DNA from: Oceanobacillus piezotolerans
Lineage (GTDB): Bacteria > Bacillota > Bacilli > Bacillales > Amphibacillaceae
Reading direction: 5' to 3'
DNA: 64,000 bases
Assembly (NCBI RefSeq): GCF_003665065.1
Contig: NZ_RCHR01000004.1
Coordinates: 248,001-312,000, forward strand
Shown: piece after piece, positions 27,958 through 39,598 of the stretch
Position numbering within the stretch: the first letter of the stretch is position 1
Layout: each line of letters starts with the position of its first letter
The notes under the pieces: generated by a model
The model's database searches: none
The model's input: only the letters and a program-made list of their open reading frames with translations
What the model was told of the DNA's origin: nothing
Position numbers and translations under genes: made by a program

Positions 27958-28773
27958 TTATTTAGCGTTATGTCTTTTCCCTTCCGCAATAAGGATATTA
28001 ATTTTCTCTATTAATTGTGGCAGTTCACCCATTGTATTAATGGTAAAATCCGCTCCGTTTTGTAAAAATGTTTGTGCTGTTGTCTCAATAATAGCCTCTT
28101 GCTCTTCTTTAGACAACGCATCGAACTCCTCTGAGCTCAGCCCCATTTCCGAGCTGCCAACCACAACGCCTACTGCCCAAACACCGGCACTGTTTGCCTC
28201 TCCAAAATCAGGAATAGTATCTCCCACTTTTATAACGTTCTTAGCTGCTGATAATGTTAACTTTTCCATATTTCGATAGATCATATAAGGATATGGTCTG
28301 CCAAGAGAATCTGTATCATCCGGTGTGATATAGAAGTCTGGACTATAGCCTTTTTTCGCTGCTTCTGGAACGACTACATCCATCATCATTTGCGTATATC
28401 CGGATGTAGAACCAATTTTCAACCCATTGTTTCTTAAGGTGTTAATTGTCTCAACAACCTCCGGCTTAGGATCTGTGTACTCTGATAGGGAAGCCATAAG
28501 CCCCTTTTCGAAATTAGCATACAACTTTTCCACATCTTGTTCATTATACCCTCTTCCAAACTTCTCTTTCCATAAAGCGGAAATTCTAGGCATATCCAGC
28601 ATCGCACGAATATGATCAATCTTAAGCAGTCCCATTGGTGCTCTTGCCTCTTCCATTGTCACCTCAATACCCTCATCTTTAAAAATATTAATAAATGCAT
28701 TTACCGGTGCAAAACATCCAAAATCAACCGTTGTCCCCGCCCAATCAAAAATTACTCCTTCAACTTTGTTCAT
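27958..28773 (-). CDS. phnX: Phosphonoacetaldehyde hydrolase (phosphonatase)
   Basis: This HAD-superfamily enzyme splits the C-P bond of phosphonoacetaldehyde to acetaldehyde and phosphate. The 271-residue protein has the nucleophile motif VIFDWAGTTVDFG (Asp10), the Schiff-base Lys51 in GLLKIDHI, GSTSGYTQMMMD and KVGDTIPDFGEANSAGVW with the metal-binding acid. The frame extends to 28812, but the ATG at 28773 has GGAGTGA upstream and overlaps the phnW stop by four bases (ATGA). It is the last gene of the phosphonate operon and is followed by a terminator. Confidence 0.95.
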   Translation of the reverse strand: MNKVEGVIFDWAGTTVDFGCFAPVNAFINIFKDEGIEVTMEEARAPMGLLKIDHIRAMLDMPRISALWKEKFGRGYNEQDVEKLYANFEKGLMASLSEYTDPKPEVVETINTLRNNGLKIGSTSGYTQMMMDVVVPEAAKKGYSPDFYITPDDTDSLGRPYPYMIYRNMEKLTLSAAKNVIKVGDTIPDFGEANSAGVWAVGVVVGSSEMGLSSEEFDALSKEEQEAIIETTAQTFLQNGADFTINTMGELPQLIEKINILIAEGKRHNAK

Positions 28774-29873
28774 TTTGTCATCACTCCTAAATATTCTTCG
28801 ATTACATTGCACAATGTTGTTATATCTTCTTCATAAATCTCACCAATGTTTCCTATCCGGAATGTGTTAACGTCCGTTAGTTTTCCGGGATAAAGCACAA
28901 ACCCTCTCTCTTTGACATAGGCATAAAAGTCTTCAAACGAAAAGGTTTCATTCGGAAAAAGAAAAGTGGTTATAATGGGTGATTGTTTTTCATCTGTTAT
29001 ATAAGTCTGGAATCCTAGCTTACTAAGTCTCTCTCTTAAGATTCTATTATTATTCTTATAGCGAGAATACCTTGATGGAATGCCTCCTTCTTCCTCCAAC
29101 TCATCTAGCGCTTTAGAGAAAGCCGCTACAACATGGGTTGGCGAGGTGTAGCGCCATTTCCCATCCTCGTTCATGACTTTCCATTGATCATATAGATCGA
29201 ATGACAAGCTGCGCGAGATTCCTTCACAAGCGATGAGCTTCTCTGTTCTAGCAATGACAAAACCAAAACCAGGAACGCCTTGAATGCATTTATTCGCACT
29301 GCTGATTAAATAATCTATCCCAAGTTCTGAAACGTTGATTTCCATTCCGCCAAAGCTGCTCATACCATCTATGATTAGCGTTTTTCCGAATTCCTTGGAC
29401 AAATCAGAAACCATCTCAATCGGATTTAGTATGCCTGTTGTTGTTTCACAATGAACCATGACGATATGCGTAATATCTTGGTCTTCTTTTAATAAATTCC
29501 TAATTTCCTCTTCTTTTGGATGCTCATCATAAGCTACGCTATATTCTTTAAAAGCTAGTCCAATATATTGAGCGATCGTAACTATTCTCTCCCCGTAGGC
29601 ACCATTGGTGATAATCAATGCCTTGTCGCTACCCGAGATAGTAGTATTCATTACAGCCTCTACAGCAAACGTCCCACTTCCTTGCATGAGAACCGCTGTA
29701 TAATCTTTTGGATCTACTTTTGCCAATTGGAGAAGTTGCGCTCTTATTTTCTGTGTCATATTTTTATACTCACTGTCCCACGTACAACGATCCATCAGCA
29801 TTTCCTCTTTCACACTGCTTGTCGTCGTCAAAGGACCAGGTGTTAAAAGTTTATAAGCATTCATATTCTTCAT
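28770..29873 (-). CDS. phnW: 2-aminoethylphosphonate--pyruvate transaminase
   Basis: This class V aminotransferase converts 2-aminoethylphosphonate and pyruvate to phosphonoacetaldehyde and alanine. The 367-residue protein begins LLTPGPLTTTSSVK, the family start, and has MQGSGTFAVEAV, VHCETTTGILNP, DGMSSFGG and the PLP lysine Lys195 in SSANKCIQGVPGF. AAAGGAG precedes the ATG. It is coupled to phnX by a 4-base overlap and follows the transporter genes by about 20 bases. It supplies PhnX with its substrate, giving a complete ciliatine degradation route. Confidence 0.95.
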   Translation of the reverse strand: MKNMNAYKLLTPGPLTTTSSVKEEMLMDRCTWDSEYKNMTQKIRAQLLQLAKVDPKDYTAVLMQGSGTFAVEAVMNTTISGSDKALIITNGAYGERIVTIAQYIGLAFKEYSVAYDEHPKEEEIRNLLKEDQDITHIVMVHCETTTGILNPIEMVSDLSKEFGKTLIIDGMSSFGGMEINVSELGIDYLISSANKCIQGVPGFGFVIARTEKLIACEGISRSLSFDLYDQWKVMNEDGKWRYTSPTHVVAAFSKALDELEEEGGIPSRYSRYKNNNRILRERLSKLGFQTYITDEKQSPIITTFLFPNETFSFEDFYAYVKERGFVLYPGKLTDVNTFRIGNIGEIYEEDITTLCNVIEEYLGVMTK

Positions 29874-29893
29874 CTATTCTCCTTTTGTCCCCA

Positions 29894-30736
29894 TTAGTTA
29901 GAAGATGCTGGGAAGTAACGTTTTTTCATACGAGTTGATATAACTTCTAGTAGAAAGGCAACGATAAGAATCGCATAAGTGATAAAGCCAACCTCTCTCA
30001 TATCGAAGTAGAAGCTAGAAGCCATAAACAAATCAAATCCAATTCCGCCTGCTCCAGCTGCCGCTCCCATTGCTACTGCTACCCCGAAGTTGATTTCAAA
30101 CCGCAAGAAGATCCAAGATAACAAATAGGTAAAAGTAGATGGTAAGACACCACTTTTGACGATATGCCACCAGCCTGCACCAGTAGATTGCAGTGCTTCT
30201 ATAATCCCCTTATCGATTTCTTCAAATGCCTCGGAAAATGCTTTTACCAAGTAAGCGATTGAATGGAATAACATCCCAAGAACTGCTGCTTCACTTCCCA
30301 ACCCAGCTGCAATCGCGAAGATTAACACCCATAATACGGTTGGCACAGCTCGAATAAATGCTACGAATACACGCACAATTCGTGTTAGCCATACCGGGGA
30401 TAAATTGGTTGCTGCCATCAAGGAAAGGAAGAAGGCAATCACTGCGCCAATCACCGTCGCTAAGAATGCTAAGCTAAGGGTTACCCCCACTTGATAAATA
30501 GCTTCCGATAAACTTATTGTACTTAATGCTGGCTGTAGAAACATCACTTTCAAGTTATACGCTGTTTCCCTAATCGCAGAGCCTAATTCCAGTCCTGCAT
30601 AGTTAAAGAAGAAAAAGGAAATCACTGTCAAAATGCTTAGAACAACGATGGTGCCTTTTAAGACTCTATCTCCTTTGTTGCCTGATTTAATAACAATACG
30701 GCCGTCTTTCTTTGTTTTTATATAGGTTGCTTCCAT
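29894..30736 (-). CDS. phnE: Phosphonate ABC transporter permease (second PhnE)
   Basis: A 280-residue inner-membrane permease with about five to six helices and the EAA-type loop ALQSTGAGWWHIVKSGVLPS that contacts PhnC. FIRAVPTVLWVLIF is typical of PhnE. Its start overlaps the end of the first phnE gene by one base, so the two permeases are coupled and presumably form a heterodimer. The N-terminal 25 residues are charged (TKKDGRIVIKSGNKGDR) and cytoplasmic. Confidence 0.93.
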   Translation of the reverse strand: MEATYIKTKKDGRIVIKSGNKGDRVLKGTIVVLSILTVISFFFFNYAGLELGSAIRETAYNLKVMFLQPALSTISLSEAIYQVGVTLSLAFLATVIGAVIAFFLSLMAATNLSPVWLTRIVRVFVAFIRAVPTVLWVLIFAIAAGLGSEAAVLGMLFHSIAYLVKAFSEAFEEIDKGIIEALQSTGAGWWHIVKSGVLPSTFTYLLSWIFLRFEINFGVAVAMGAAAGAGGIGFDLFMASSFYFDMREVGFITYAILIVAFLLEVISTRMKKRYFPASSN

Positions 30737-31527
30737 TATAGAATCACCTTCCGTACATAATTTGAAATTAGGTCCACCATAATAACGGTAATGACAATCG
30801 TTAATGTCACAAGTGCGACAGCATTATAATCTAACATCTTATAATACATATCAAAGGTATAGCCAATTCCCGTTCCTGTTAAAATTCCTACCAATGTAGC
30901 ATTTCTAATGTTGGTTTCTACCATAAACAGCACCCAGCTGATCATCTGTGGCAAACACTGTGGAATAACAGCCTTTCCAACAATTTGGAAATAGGTTGCT
31001 CCTGTTGCTGTTAATGCTTCCACTGAACTCTGGCTCGCTTCATCTATACTTTCAATAAATGCTCTTGTTAGAAATCCTACTGTCCCAACAAATAGAGCAA
31101 GAAAGCCTGTTACCGAATTTTGCCCAAAAGAAATGAGCAAAACCAAAGACCATGCAACGACTGGGATATTTCTTGATACGGAAGCAATAAAACGGGCAAA
31201 TACACTTAGAAAGTTATTTACTTTCGTCGTTTTTGAACCTAGTACACCTAGGAAGAGTGAAACTACAGCTGCTATCGTTGTTGCTGCGATCGACATGAAG
31301 GTCGTTTCCGCAAGTTTCTCGAGGATGTTTGGCAATTTATCAAGGGATTCACCTGTCACCATCAAATTAGAAGTCATCCACCCTAACGCTTCAGGAATTG
31401 TCGCTAACCCATCTGCAAAGCTAAATGATGTAATAATAGATGATAAATAGGTTAGGGTAATGATGATGAGAAGAAAGATTACTGTCTGCCATCTACTTTT
31501 TCGCATCGTTTTTTCATTCACAGTCAT
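30736..31527 (-). CDS. phnE: Phosphonate ABC transporter permease (first PhnE)
   Basis: A 263-residue PhnE-type permease with the motif RFIASVSRNIPVVAWSLVLL and the coupling loop ALTATGATYFQIVGKAVIPQ. It has about six membrane helices. It lies 6 bases after phnC and overlaps the second permease gene by one base. Two unequal phnE copies are usual in Firmicute phosphonate operons. Confidence 0.93.
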   Translation of the reverse strand: MTVNEKTMRKSRWQTVIFLLIIITLTYLSSIITSFSFADGLATIPEALGWMTSNLMVTGESLDKLPNILEKLAETTFMSIAATTIAAVVSLFLGVLGSKTTKVNNFLSVFARFIASVSRNIPVVAWSLVLLISFGQNSVTGFLALFVGTVGFLTRAFIESIDEASQSSVEALTATGATYFQIVGKAVIPQCLPQMISWVLFMVETNIRNATLVGILTGTGIGYTFDMYYKMLDYNAVALVTLTIVITVIMVDLISNYVRKVIL

Positions 31528-31533
31528 GTCTCC

Positions 31534-32298
31534 TTACGATGTTATTAAATCTTCCGTTTTCGTTCCGTAGATTCTGTTAATGTTGTCTTCATGTAGCTCA
31601 GTACTGTTTCCATTAAATACAATTTCACCTTTATTCAAGCCGATGATGCGATCTGAATAATACTGCGCTACGTCCACTTGATGTAGATTCACCAAACAAG
31701 TAATACCCATTTCAGTACTGATAGATTTTAAAAGGTCCATAATAATCTTAGAAGAATTCGGATCAAGTGAAGCAATTGGTTCATCACAGAGGATAAGCTT
31801 CGGCTCTTGAATAAGCGCTCGGCATATCCCTACACGCTGCTGCTGACCACCACTCAATTGATCACATCGTTTGTATGCATGCTCATGAATGCCCATCTTT
31901 TCCAACAGATGAAATGCAGCTGCTTTCTCCTTCTCTGTGTATCTCCCTAGAAGTCCCTGCATTGTTGTTTTATAACCAAATCGGCCATGCAGTACATTCT
32001 CAATCACGGTCAGACGAGGAACGAGATTATAGTGCTGAAATACCATTCCAATGTTTGCTCGCAAATGACGTAATTCTTTTTTATTCAAATTACCAACTTC
32101 TTGATTGTTAAAAATAATCTTTCCTTCATTAAATTCAACCATTCGATTGATACAACGCAGCAAGGTAGATTTACCAGCACCAGAAGGACCGATAATCGAA
32201 ACAAGTTCTCCTGCTTTTATTTCAAAACTTATGTTCTTTAATATTTTCTTGTCAGCTGTATACGATTTTCCAAGTCCTTCTACTTTTAACAATGCCAT
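31534..32298 (-). CDS. phnC: Phosphonate ABC transporter ATP-binding protein
   Basis: A 254-residue ABC ATPase with Walker A GPSGAGKST (near residue 37), Q-loop VFQHYNLVPRLTVIENVLHGR (the typical PhnC sequence after the Q-loop), signature LSGGQQQRVGI, Walker B LILCDEPIASLDP and an H-loop in VNLHQVDVA. That wording, with His-Gln-Val-Asp, is characteristic of PhnC. It follows phnD after a 97-base gap that contains a hairpin. Confidence 0.95.
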   Translation of the reverse strand: MALLKVEGLGKSYTADKKILKNISFEIKAGELVSIIGPSGAGKSTLLRCINRMVEFNEGKIIFNNQEVGNLNKKELRHLRANIGMVFQHYNLVPRLTVIENVLHGRFGYKTTMQGLLGRYTEKEKAAAFHLLEKMGIHEHAYKRCDQLSGGQQQRVGICRALIQEPKLILCDEPIASLDPNSSKIIMDLLKSISTEMGITCLVNLHQVDVAQYYSDRIIGLNKGEIVFNGNSTELHEDNINRIYGTKTEDLITS

Positions 32299-32328
32299 GT
32301 GTACTACTCCTTCTTAGAGCTTATTAGC

Positions 32329-32359
32329 AAGCGTGCGTATATCACGTTCACACACGCTT
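32329..32359. repeat. Hairpin between phnD and phnC
   Basis: AAGCGTG (32329-32335) pairs with CACGCTT (32353-32359). No T-run follows on the minus strand, so it is more likely an mRNA-stabilising or attenuating structure. It could let the binding protein be made in excess of the ATPase. Confidence 0.5.
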
Positions 32360-32395
32360 ACTGTTTTTATTCTCCCCTGTTCGTAAACAAGTGTA

Positions 32396-33427
32396 TTAGT
32401 TAGCCATTTCGCGAATTGGGTCATACCATTCATCTTCTACTGGTAATAGTCTTTCATCTCCACTCTTAGTGAATAAAGCGTTCTGATCTGAACCTTCTGG
32501 AGCAAAGATTTTTTCATTATTTGCGAATTCAACTGAAGTTAATACTTCTTGAACTTTTTCAAAATCCTCTTGTCCGATAACATCCATATTCACTACAAAC
32601 GGTTCATTCAATACTGGGGTAGCGTTCATTAATGTGAATTCCTTACCTTCTACGGTATTGAATGGCTCTGCTGCACCTTCTTTCACGGTATAGACAGCAC
32701 CTTCTGTATTTTCTTCCCCATCTGCTAGCTCTACATAGTCTTCCACACAAGTGTCACAGAATGCGGCAACATCCGCATTACCAGATAATAAATTCACCGC
32801 AGAACCTTGATGGGAGTTACCAAATAATACTTGAGAGAACAGTGTTCCGCTTTCCATTAAATCTACTTCTGTTAGATCTGCATATTCATCCTGTTGGGAG
32901 AAATGGTCAATAATACTTGCAGCAGGAACTTTAAAGCCTGATGTAGAACTGTTTGAAACGAAAGAGAATCTTGTGTCTGCAATCTTATCTAGAGAGAATT
33001 CTCCGTTTTCTTTAAACTTATCTTGCTCGTCTTTATTCACTGCTAACCAGCTATAGTACATCGCATCATCCAATGTTCCGGATTCACCCGTTTTTACAGC
33101 GATCGTTCTAACTGCATCATTTCTTTTGTTCGCTTCCACATAAGCTTGTGCACCCGTGAATGCAAGGTCTGCATTATTGTTGACTAATGTTTCAATTGCA
33201 ATAGAGTAATCTGTTGTTAATTGATGCTCTACCTCTTTACCTGTCGCTTCCGAAACCATTCTTCCAATCTCATCACGAGATGATTTCATATCTTGACCAG
33301 ATTCATTTGGATACCAAACCATTTTAATCACATCATCCGCTTTCGCCGATCCGCTATTCCCTCCACTACATGCCGTTAACAATACTGTGAACACTAAAAG
33401 CAGAACTAATACTAATTTCGTTTTCAT
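32396..33427 (-). CDS. phnD: Phosphonate ABC transporter substrate-binding lipoprotein
   Basis: A 343-residue periplasmic-type binding protein with a lipoprotein signal: charged start, hydrophobic core and lipobox LLTACS, so Cys20 would be lipidated. Mature features match the PhnD family: MVWYPNESG, SSRDEIGRMVSEATGKEVEH, FTGAQAYVEAN, SFVSNSSTSGFKVPA and AAFCDTCVEDYVE. It captures 2-aminoethylphosphonate or related compounds outside the membrane. It is the second gene of the operon, 18 bases after the alcohol dehydrogenase gene. Confidence 0.93.
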   Translation of the reverse strand: MKTKLVLVLLLVFTVLLTACSGGNSGSAKADDVIKMVWYPNESGQDMKSSRDEIGRMVSEATGKEVEHQLTTDYSIAIETLVNNNADLAFTGAQAYVEANKRNDAVRTIAVKTGESGTLDDAMYYSWLAVNKDEQDKFKENGEFSLDKIADTRFSFVSNSSTSGFKVPAASIIDHFSQQDEYADLTEVDLMESGTLFSQVLFGNSHQGSAVNLLSGNADVAAFCDTCVEDYVELADGEENTEGAVYTVKEGAAEPFNTVEGKEFTLMNATPVLNEPFVVNMDVIGQEDFEKVQEVLTSVEFANNEKIFAPEGSDQNALFTKSGDERLLPVEDEWYDPIREMAN

Positions 33428-33445
33428 AAGTTACACTCCTCATCC

Positions 33446-34579
33446 TTAAAAAATTGATAGTAGAATTCTTTTGACATCTTCCTGTGTTAAAGCAACTGGG
33501 TTATTATCCATTCGCCCTTTTGTAAAGGCATTTGCAGATACTTTCTCTATCGTTTCTTCATTCGCATTGTAATCTCTAAGCTTGCTTCTGAACCCTGCTA
33601 TCTGTTGAAAATGCTGTATCAGCTCCTGCACCTCGTTGGGGTTGTTTACTCCAAATGCTCCAAGCAGCTTACCGCTCTCGATAATAGAGTCGAAATTCTT
33701 TTCCATTACTTTACCTAACGTGATGCTTGCTGCTATTCCGTGTACCATCCCTAGTTCTAATGTAAGAGGATAGGATATCGAATGACATGCTGTTGTCCTT
33801 GTATTGCTGAAAGCTAGTCCCGCATATAAGCTTCCTAAAGCAATTTCTTTCCTAAAACTGGGATCCGTTGGCCGATCTAACACTTCTTTGAAATGGTTTA
33901 CGATCTTTTTGATTGCTTCTATTGAATAAACTCTTGAAACTTCATTAGAGTTTTTTGACCAATACGCCTCCGTTGCGTGACATAAGGCATCTAGAGCAGT
34001 CGAAGCCGTTAAGCTCTTCGGTAATGATGTTGTTAGTGATGGGTCAATGATGGCTGTATGTGCATATAAACTTTCCGAATCAACGGAGAGTTTCACTCCG
34101 TTAGCGTGATCCCAGATCGTTGCCCAACAAGTTACTTCAGAACCAGTACCAGAAGTAGTAGGAATTCCAATCCATGGTACGATGCTTTGATTTTCTACAT
34201 ATTGCTTTTGTTGTATCATCTTACGTAAAGCAGAGACAGAATCTATTGTCACATTCTTTAAGGCAGCTAATGATTTCGAGAGATCAAGTACACTACCGCC
34301 ACCAATTCCTATAATGCATTGATAATCAAAGTCTTGTATTCTTCTATAGAAGTGGTACAAGTCCTCCACATCCGGGTTGGATACCTCTACTGCTAATTCT
34401 TCAATTTCATATTCCTCAAGAATCTTAAATAAAGCATGCCCTGCTTCTGTTTCTCTAAAGTCCCCTCCTCGATGTAAAAGGAGCATCTTGTCACATTTCG
34501 GTTTCATCGTCTTTAGTACATCTTCCAAGACGCCTAACGTACCTATCTTTATTCTGACAGGATTGTAATAGTTTCCCAT
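33446..34579 (-). CDS. Iron-containing alcohol dehydrogenase, probable phosphonoacetaldehyde reductase
   Basis: A 377-residue group III Fe-dependent alcohol dehydrogenase. It has the nucleotide loop IGIGGGSVLDLSKSLA, PTTSGTGSEVTCWATIWD, and metal ligands in ASTALDALCHATEAYWS and GMVHGIAASITLG (His residues). Related enzymes near phosphonate genes interconvert phosphonoacetaldehyde and 2-hydroxyethylphosphonate. As the first gene of a catabolic phn operon it may feed hydroxyethylphosphonate into the PhnX route or protect from aldehyde build-up. The direction is not decidable from sequence. It has a GGAAAGAGG box before the ATG. Confidence 0.82.
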   Translation of the reverse strand: MGNYYNPVRIKIGTLGVLEDVLKTMKPKCDKMLLLHRGGDFRETEAGHALFKILEEYEIEELAVEVSNPDVEDLYHFYRRIQDFDYQCIIGIGGGSVLDLSKSLAALKNVTIDSVSALRKMIQQKQYVENQSIVPWIGIPTTSGTGSEVTCWATIWDHANGVKLSVDSESLYAHTAIIDPSLTTSLPKSLTASTALDALCHATEAYWSKNSNEVSRVYSIEAIKKIVNHFKEVLDRPTDPSFRKEIALGSLYAGLAFSNTRTTACHSISYPLTLELGMVHGIAASITLGKVMEKNFDSIIESGKLLGAFGVNNPNEVQELIQHFQQIAGFRSKLRDYNANEETIEKVSANAFTKGRMDNNPVALTQEDVKRILLSIF

Positions 34580-34603
34580 AGAGTGATTTCCTCTTTCCGC
34601 TCA

Positions 34604-34665
34604 TTTTTTTGCTCCATTTTGCTTCACAATGCAAGATTAATCCGTTTTTTGCGGTTTTGCAATAG
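34604..34665. promoter_or_regulatory. Two direct repeats, candidate DeoR-family operators (phn side)
   Basis: TTTTTTTGCTCCATTTTGC begins at 34604 and TTTTTTGCGGTTTTGC at 34645. Both follow the pattern TTTTTTGC, 2-4 bases, TTTTGC. A third copy overlaps the regulator's promoter. They lie between the phosphonate operon and the DeoR gene. Confidence 0.5.
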
Positions 34666-34736
34666 CTTTTACAGTTAATTAACATAACATTTACGCTTTT
34701 TACAATAAAAGCACACAATTTTTACTTTACAAATTG

Positions 34737-34782
34737 CTTTTTTTTGCTTTGTTTTGCATTTATTTTTGGATATGTTATAGTT
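34737..34782 (+). promoter_or_regulatory. Promoter of the DeoR gene with overlapping third operator-like repeat
   Basis: TTGCAT (34755-34760), 16 bases, then TATAGT (34777-34782) form a plausible sigma-A promoter. TTTTTTTGCTTTGTTTTGC (from 34738) overlaps the -35 box, so binding there would repress the regulator's own gene. Confidence 0.5.
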
Positions 34783-34796
34783 TAGGTATTTATTAA

Positions 34797-34822
34797 ATAA
34801 AGTGAAACTTCACGCATTGGGG
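34797..34822 (+). repeat. Dispersed intergenic element, copy 1 (in the DeoR leader)
   Basis: ATAAAGTGAAACTTCAC followed by GCATTGGGG. A second copy at 55127-55152 has the same first 17 bases and TCAGTGGGG. Here it lies between the -10 box and the start codon of the DeoR gene. Confidence 0.55.
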
Positions 34823-34871
34823 AGCTTACAGACAGTTAACCTGCGATAAAGGAAGATGGGAGAGGTGAATA

Positions 34872-35645
34872 GTGTTACAGGAGCAAAGACATGAAATGAT
34901 CAAATCTTTTTTAAAACAGCAAAAAGCCGCAAAAGCTTCCGAGCTTGCTAATTTATTGGAAGTTTCTATTGATACAGTTCGAAGGGATTTAGAGGCTCTA
35001 GAGAAAAAAGAGGTACTAAAACGAGTTCATGGAGGAGCCGTTCTCGTCGAAAATAATGATAATGTGCTTAACAAGCATTTTTTTGAAAGAGAAGTTAAAA
35101 ACCTCGAGAAAAAACAAGAATTATCTTATATAGCCATTGAACTAATACAAGAAGGCCAGGCTATTGCACTAAATGGTGGGACGACAACGATTGAACTTGC
35201 AAAAGTTCTTGTCGAGAAGTTTAAGAGATTAACGATTATTACAAACGATCTTCGTATTCTAACCATTCTCTCAGCAAATAAAGATTTCAATGTGATTCTC
35301 TCTGGTGGCTTCTTTAATCCAGAAGAATACACGTTATATGGTACTCAATGTGAAGAAATTATTTCTAAGTTTAATATTGATATCGCGTTTATCACCGTGA
35401 ATGGATTATCTCTAGAGCAAGGTTTAACTGATTTTAGAATGCATGAAGTCGGGGTGATCAGAACGATTCTTTCGCGGGCCAAGTACAAAGTAGTGGTCGC
35501 CGATTCATCCAAGTTTGAGACATCTTCTTATATTAACATCTGCCCACTAAAGGATATTGACCTAATCGTTTCGGATAACTCGCTACCATCTAATATAATA
35601 GAGGATTATAGCAAACAGGGTATTCGAATTCTTTCTCCACACTAA
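34872..35645 (+). CDS. DeoR/GlpR family transcriptional regulator of phosphonate metabolism
   Basis: A 257-residue DeoR-family repressor. The N-terminal winged helix (residues about 5-55) holds the family signature SIDTVRRDLEALEKKEVLKRVHGGAV. The C-terminal sugar-phosphate-isomerase-like effector domain contains ALNGGTTTIELAK and ADSSKF. It starts with GTG at 34872 after GAGAGGTGA. It diverges from the phosphonate operon across 292 bases that hold three operator-like repeats, so its ligand is probably a phosphonate intermediate. Confidence 0.88.
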   Translation: MLQEQRHEMIKSFLKQQKAAKASELANLLEVSIDTVRRDLEALEKKEVLKRVHGGAVLVENNDNVLNKHFFEREVKNLEKKQELSYIAIELIQEGQAIALNGGTTTIELAKVLVEKFKRLTIITNDLRILTILSANKDFNVILSGGFFNPEEYTLYGTQCEEIISKFNIDIAFITVNGLSLEQGLTDFRMHEVGVIRTILSRAKYKVVVADSSKFETSSYINICPLKDIDLIVSDNSLPSNIIEDYSKQGIRILSPH

Positions 35646-35997
35646 TCAATTCGATCATTCTGGTACCCTTTTATTATATAGTGAAGAAATATACCAAAGA
35701 AGGTATCTCTGTGATGAACTGGTTCTGGAGTAGAAGTTCGATAGCATCCCGCATAGGCTATATCATTTTTTGCAATTTCATTTCTAAATCTAACGGCAAA
35801 ACAACTTGATTTTTGATGGAATGTTTAAACATAGGGGCACCTTTGCAGATTCTTGAATGGATACTTTATTTTTATCAGAGGCTGTCCTTTTATTTTGGTC
35901 ATAAAAGAGTGATACTCATCAACTTATTGGCGAGTACCACTCTTTCTAATTACCGGGGTTAACTCCCAGTCTCTTTGACTTTTTAATTTAGGGAATA
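35646..35997. other. Gap after the DeoR gene
   Basis: About 350 bases without a gene. It holds the terminator at 35904-35945; nothing else stands out, apart from the end of the broken VOC gene at its right side. Confidence 0.45.
35904..35945. terminator. Probable bidirectional terminator
   Basis: AAAGAGTG-A-TACTC pairs with GAGTA-C-CACTCTTT, thirteen pairs with one mismatch, ending in TTTCT on the plus strand. It separates the DeoR gene from the broken VOC gene. Confidence 0.6.
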
Positions 35998-36220
35998 CTT
36001 GCCTTTACCATAGTCTGATTCATGCAAAGCTTTTCCATTGCAGACTTCGAATAAAGAACGATAATGGCAAATCATCATCATTTCGACCTACCTCTATCCA
36101 AGCATCGGGTCCCATTAGTTGCCCGAATTTTAATACAAATCCAAGCTTGTTCAACAAGAACTCCCATTCTTGTTCCTGAACTTCAACATAAACAGTTATT
36201 TTACCAATTTTATCAATCAT
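35998..36220 (-). pseudogene. Broken VOC (glyoxalase/bleomycin-resistance-like) gene
   Basis: The start MIDKIGKITVYVEVQEQEWEFLLNKLGFVL is a clear VOC-family N-terminus, and PDAWIEVGRNDD follows as expected. A one-base deletion near 36070 then shifts the frame: the expected IVLYSKSAMEKL is found in another frame that stops at 35998. The remaining half of a normal 120-residue VOC protein is missing. Not functional as it stands. Confidence 0.75.
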
Positions 36221-36246
36221 CTTAGACAGTGGGAGCTGACCCAGTT

Positions 36247-39411
<3,165 letters not shown>

Positions 39412-39429
39412 TTAAATATTTTTCAATAG

Positions 39430-39443
39430 TGATAACGCCTACA
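39430..39443 (-). promoter_or_regulatory. cre-like site before lacZ
   Basis: On the minus strand TGTAGGCGTTATCA matches 13 of 14 consensus positions for CcpA. It lies 31 bases upstream of the lacZ ATG, where binding would block RNA polymerase. Confidence 0.6.
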
Positions 39444-39467
39444 TTTTTTAAATTTATTATCCCCCTG

Positions 39468-39496
39468 TTGCGTTACGAAAAAAATAATAGTAAACT
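39468..39496 (+). promoter_or_regulatory. Probable promoter of galKETM
   Basis: TTGCGT (39468-39473), 17 bases, TAAACT (39491-39496). The shared operator-like palindrome begins 7 bases later. Confidence 0.5.
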
Positions 39497-39503
39497 AAGG
39501 TTA

Positions 39504-39522
39504 ACTTAATTAAATTAATTAA
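39504..39522. promoter_or_regulatory. Operator-like palindrome, galK copy
   Basis: ACTTAATTAAATTAATTAA, identical over 19 bases to 48773-48791 before the sugar ABC operon. It covers the expected transcription start of galK and lies in the lacZ-galK gap. It is the likely binding site of the ROK repressor encoded at 44368-45531. Confidence 0.6.
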
Positions 39523-39598
39523 TAAAGTTATTTTGTAATAACTATTGTACTATCAATCAATTGAATTATCAATACTTTAAAAAAAGTAGGAGGTCAAA

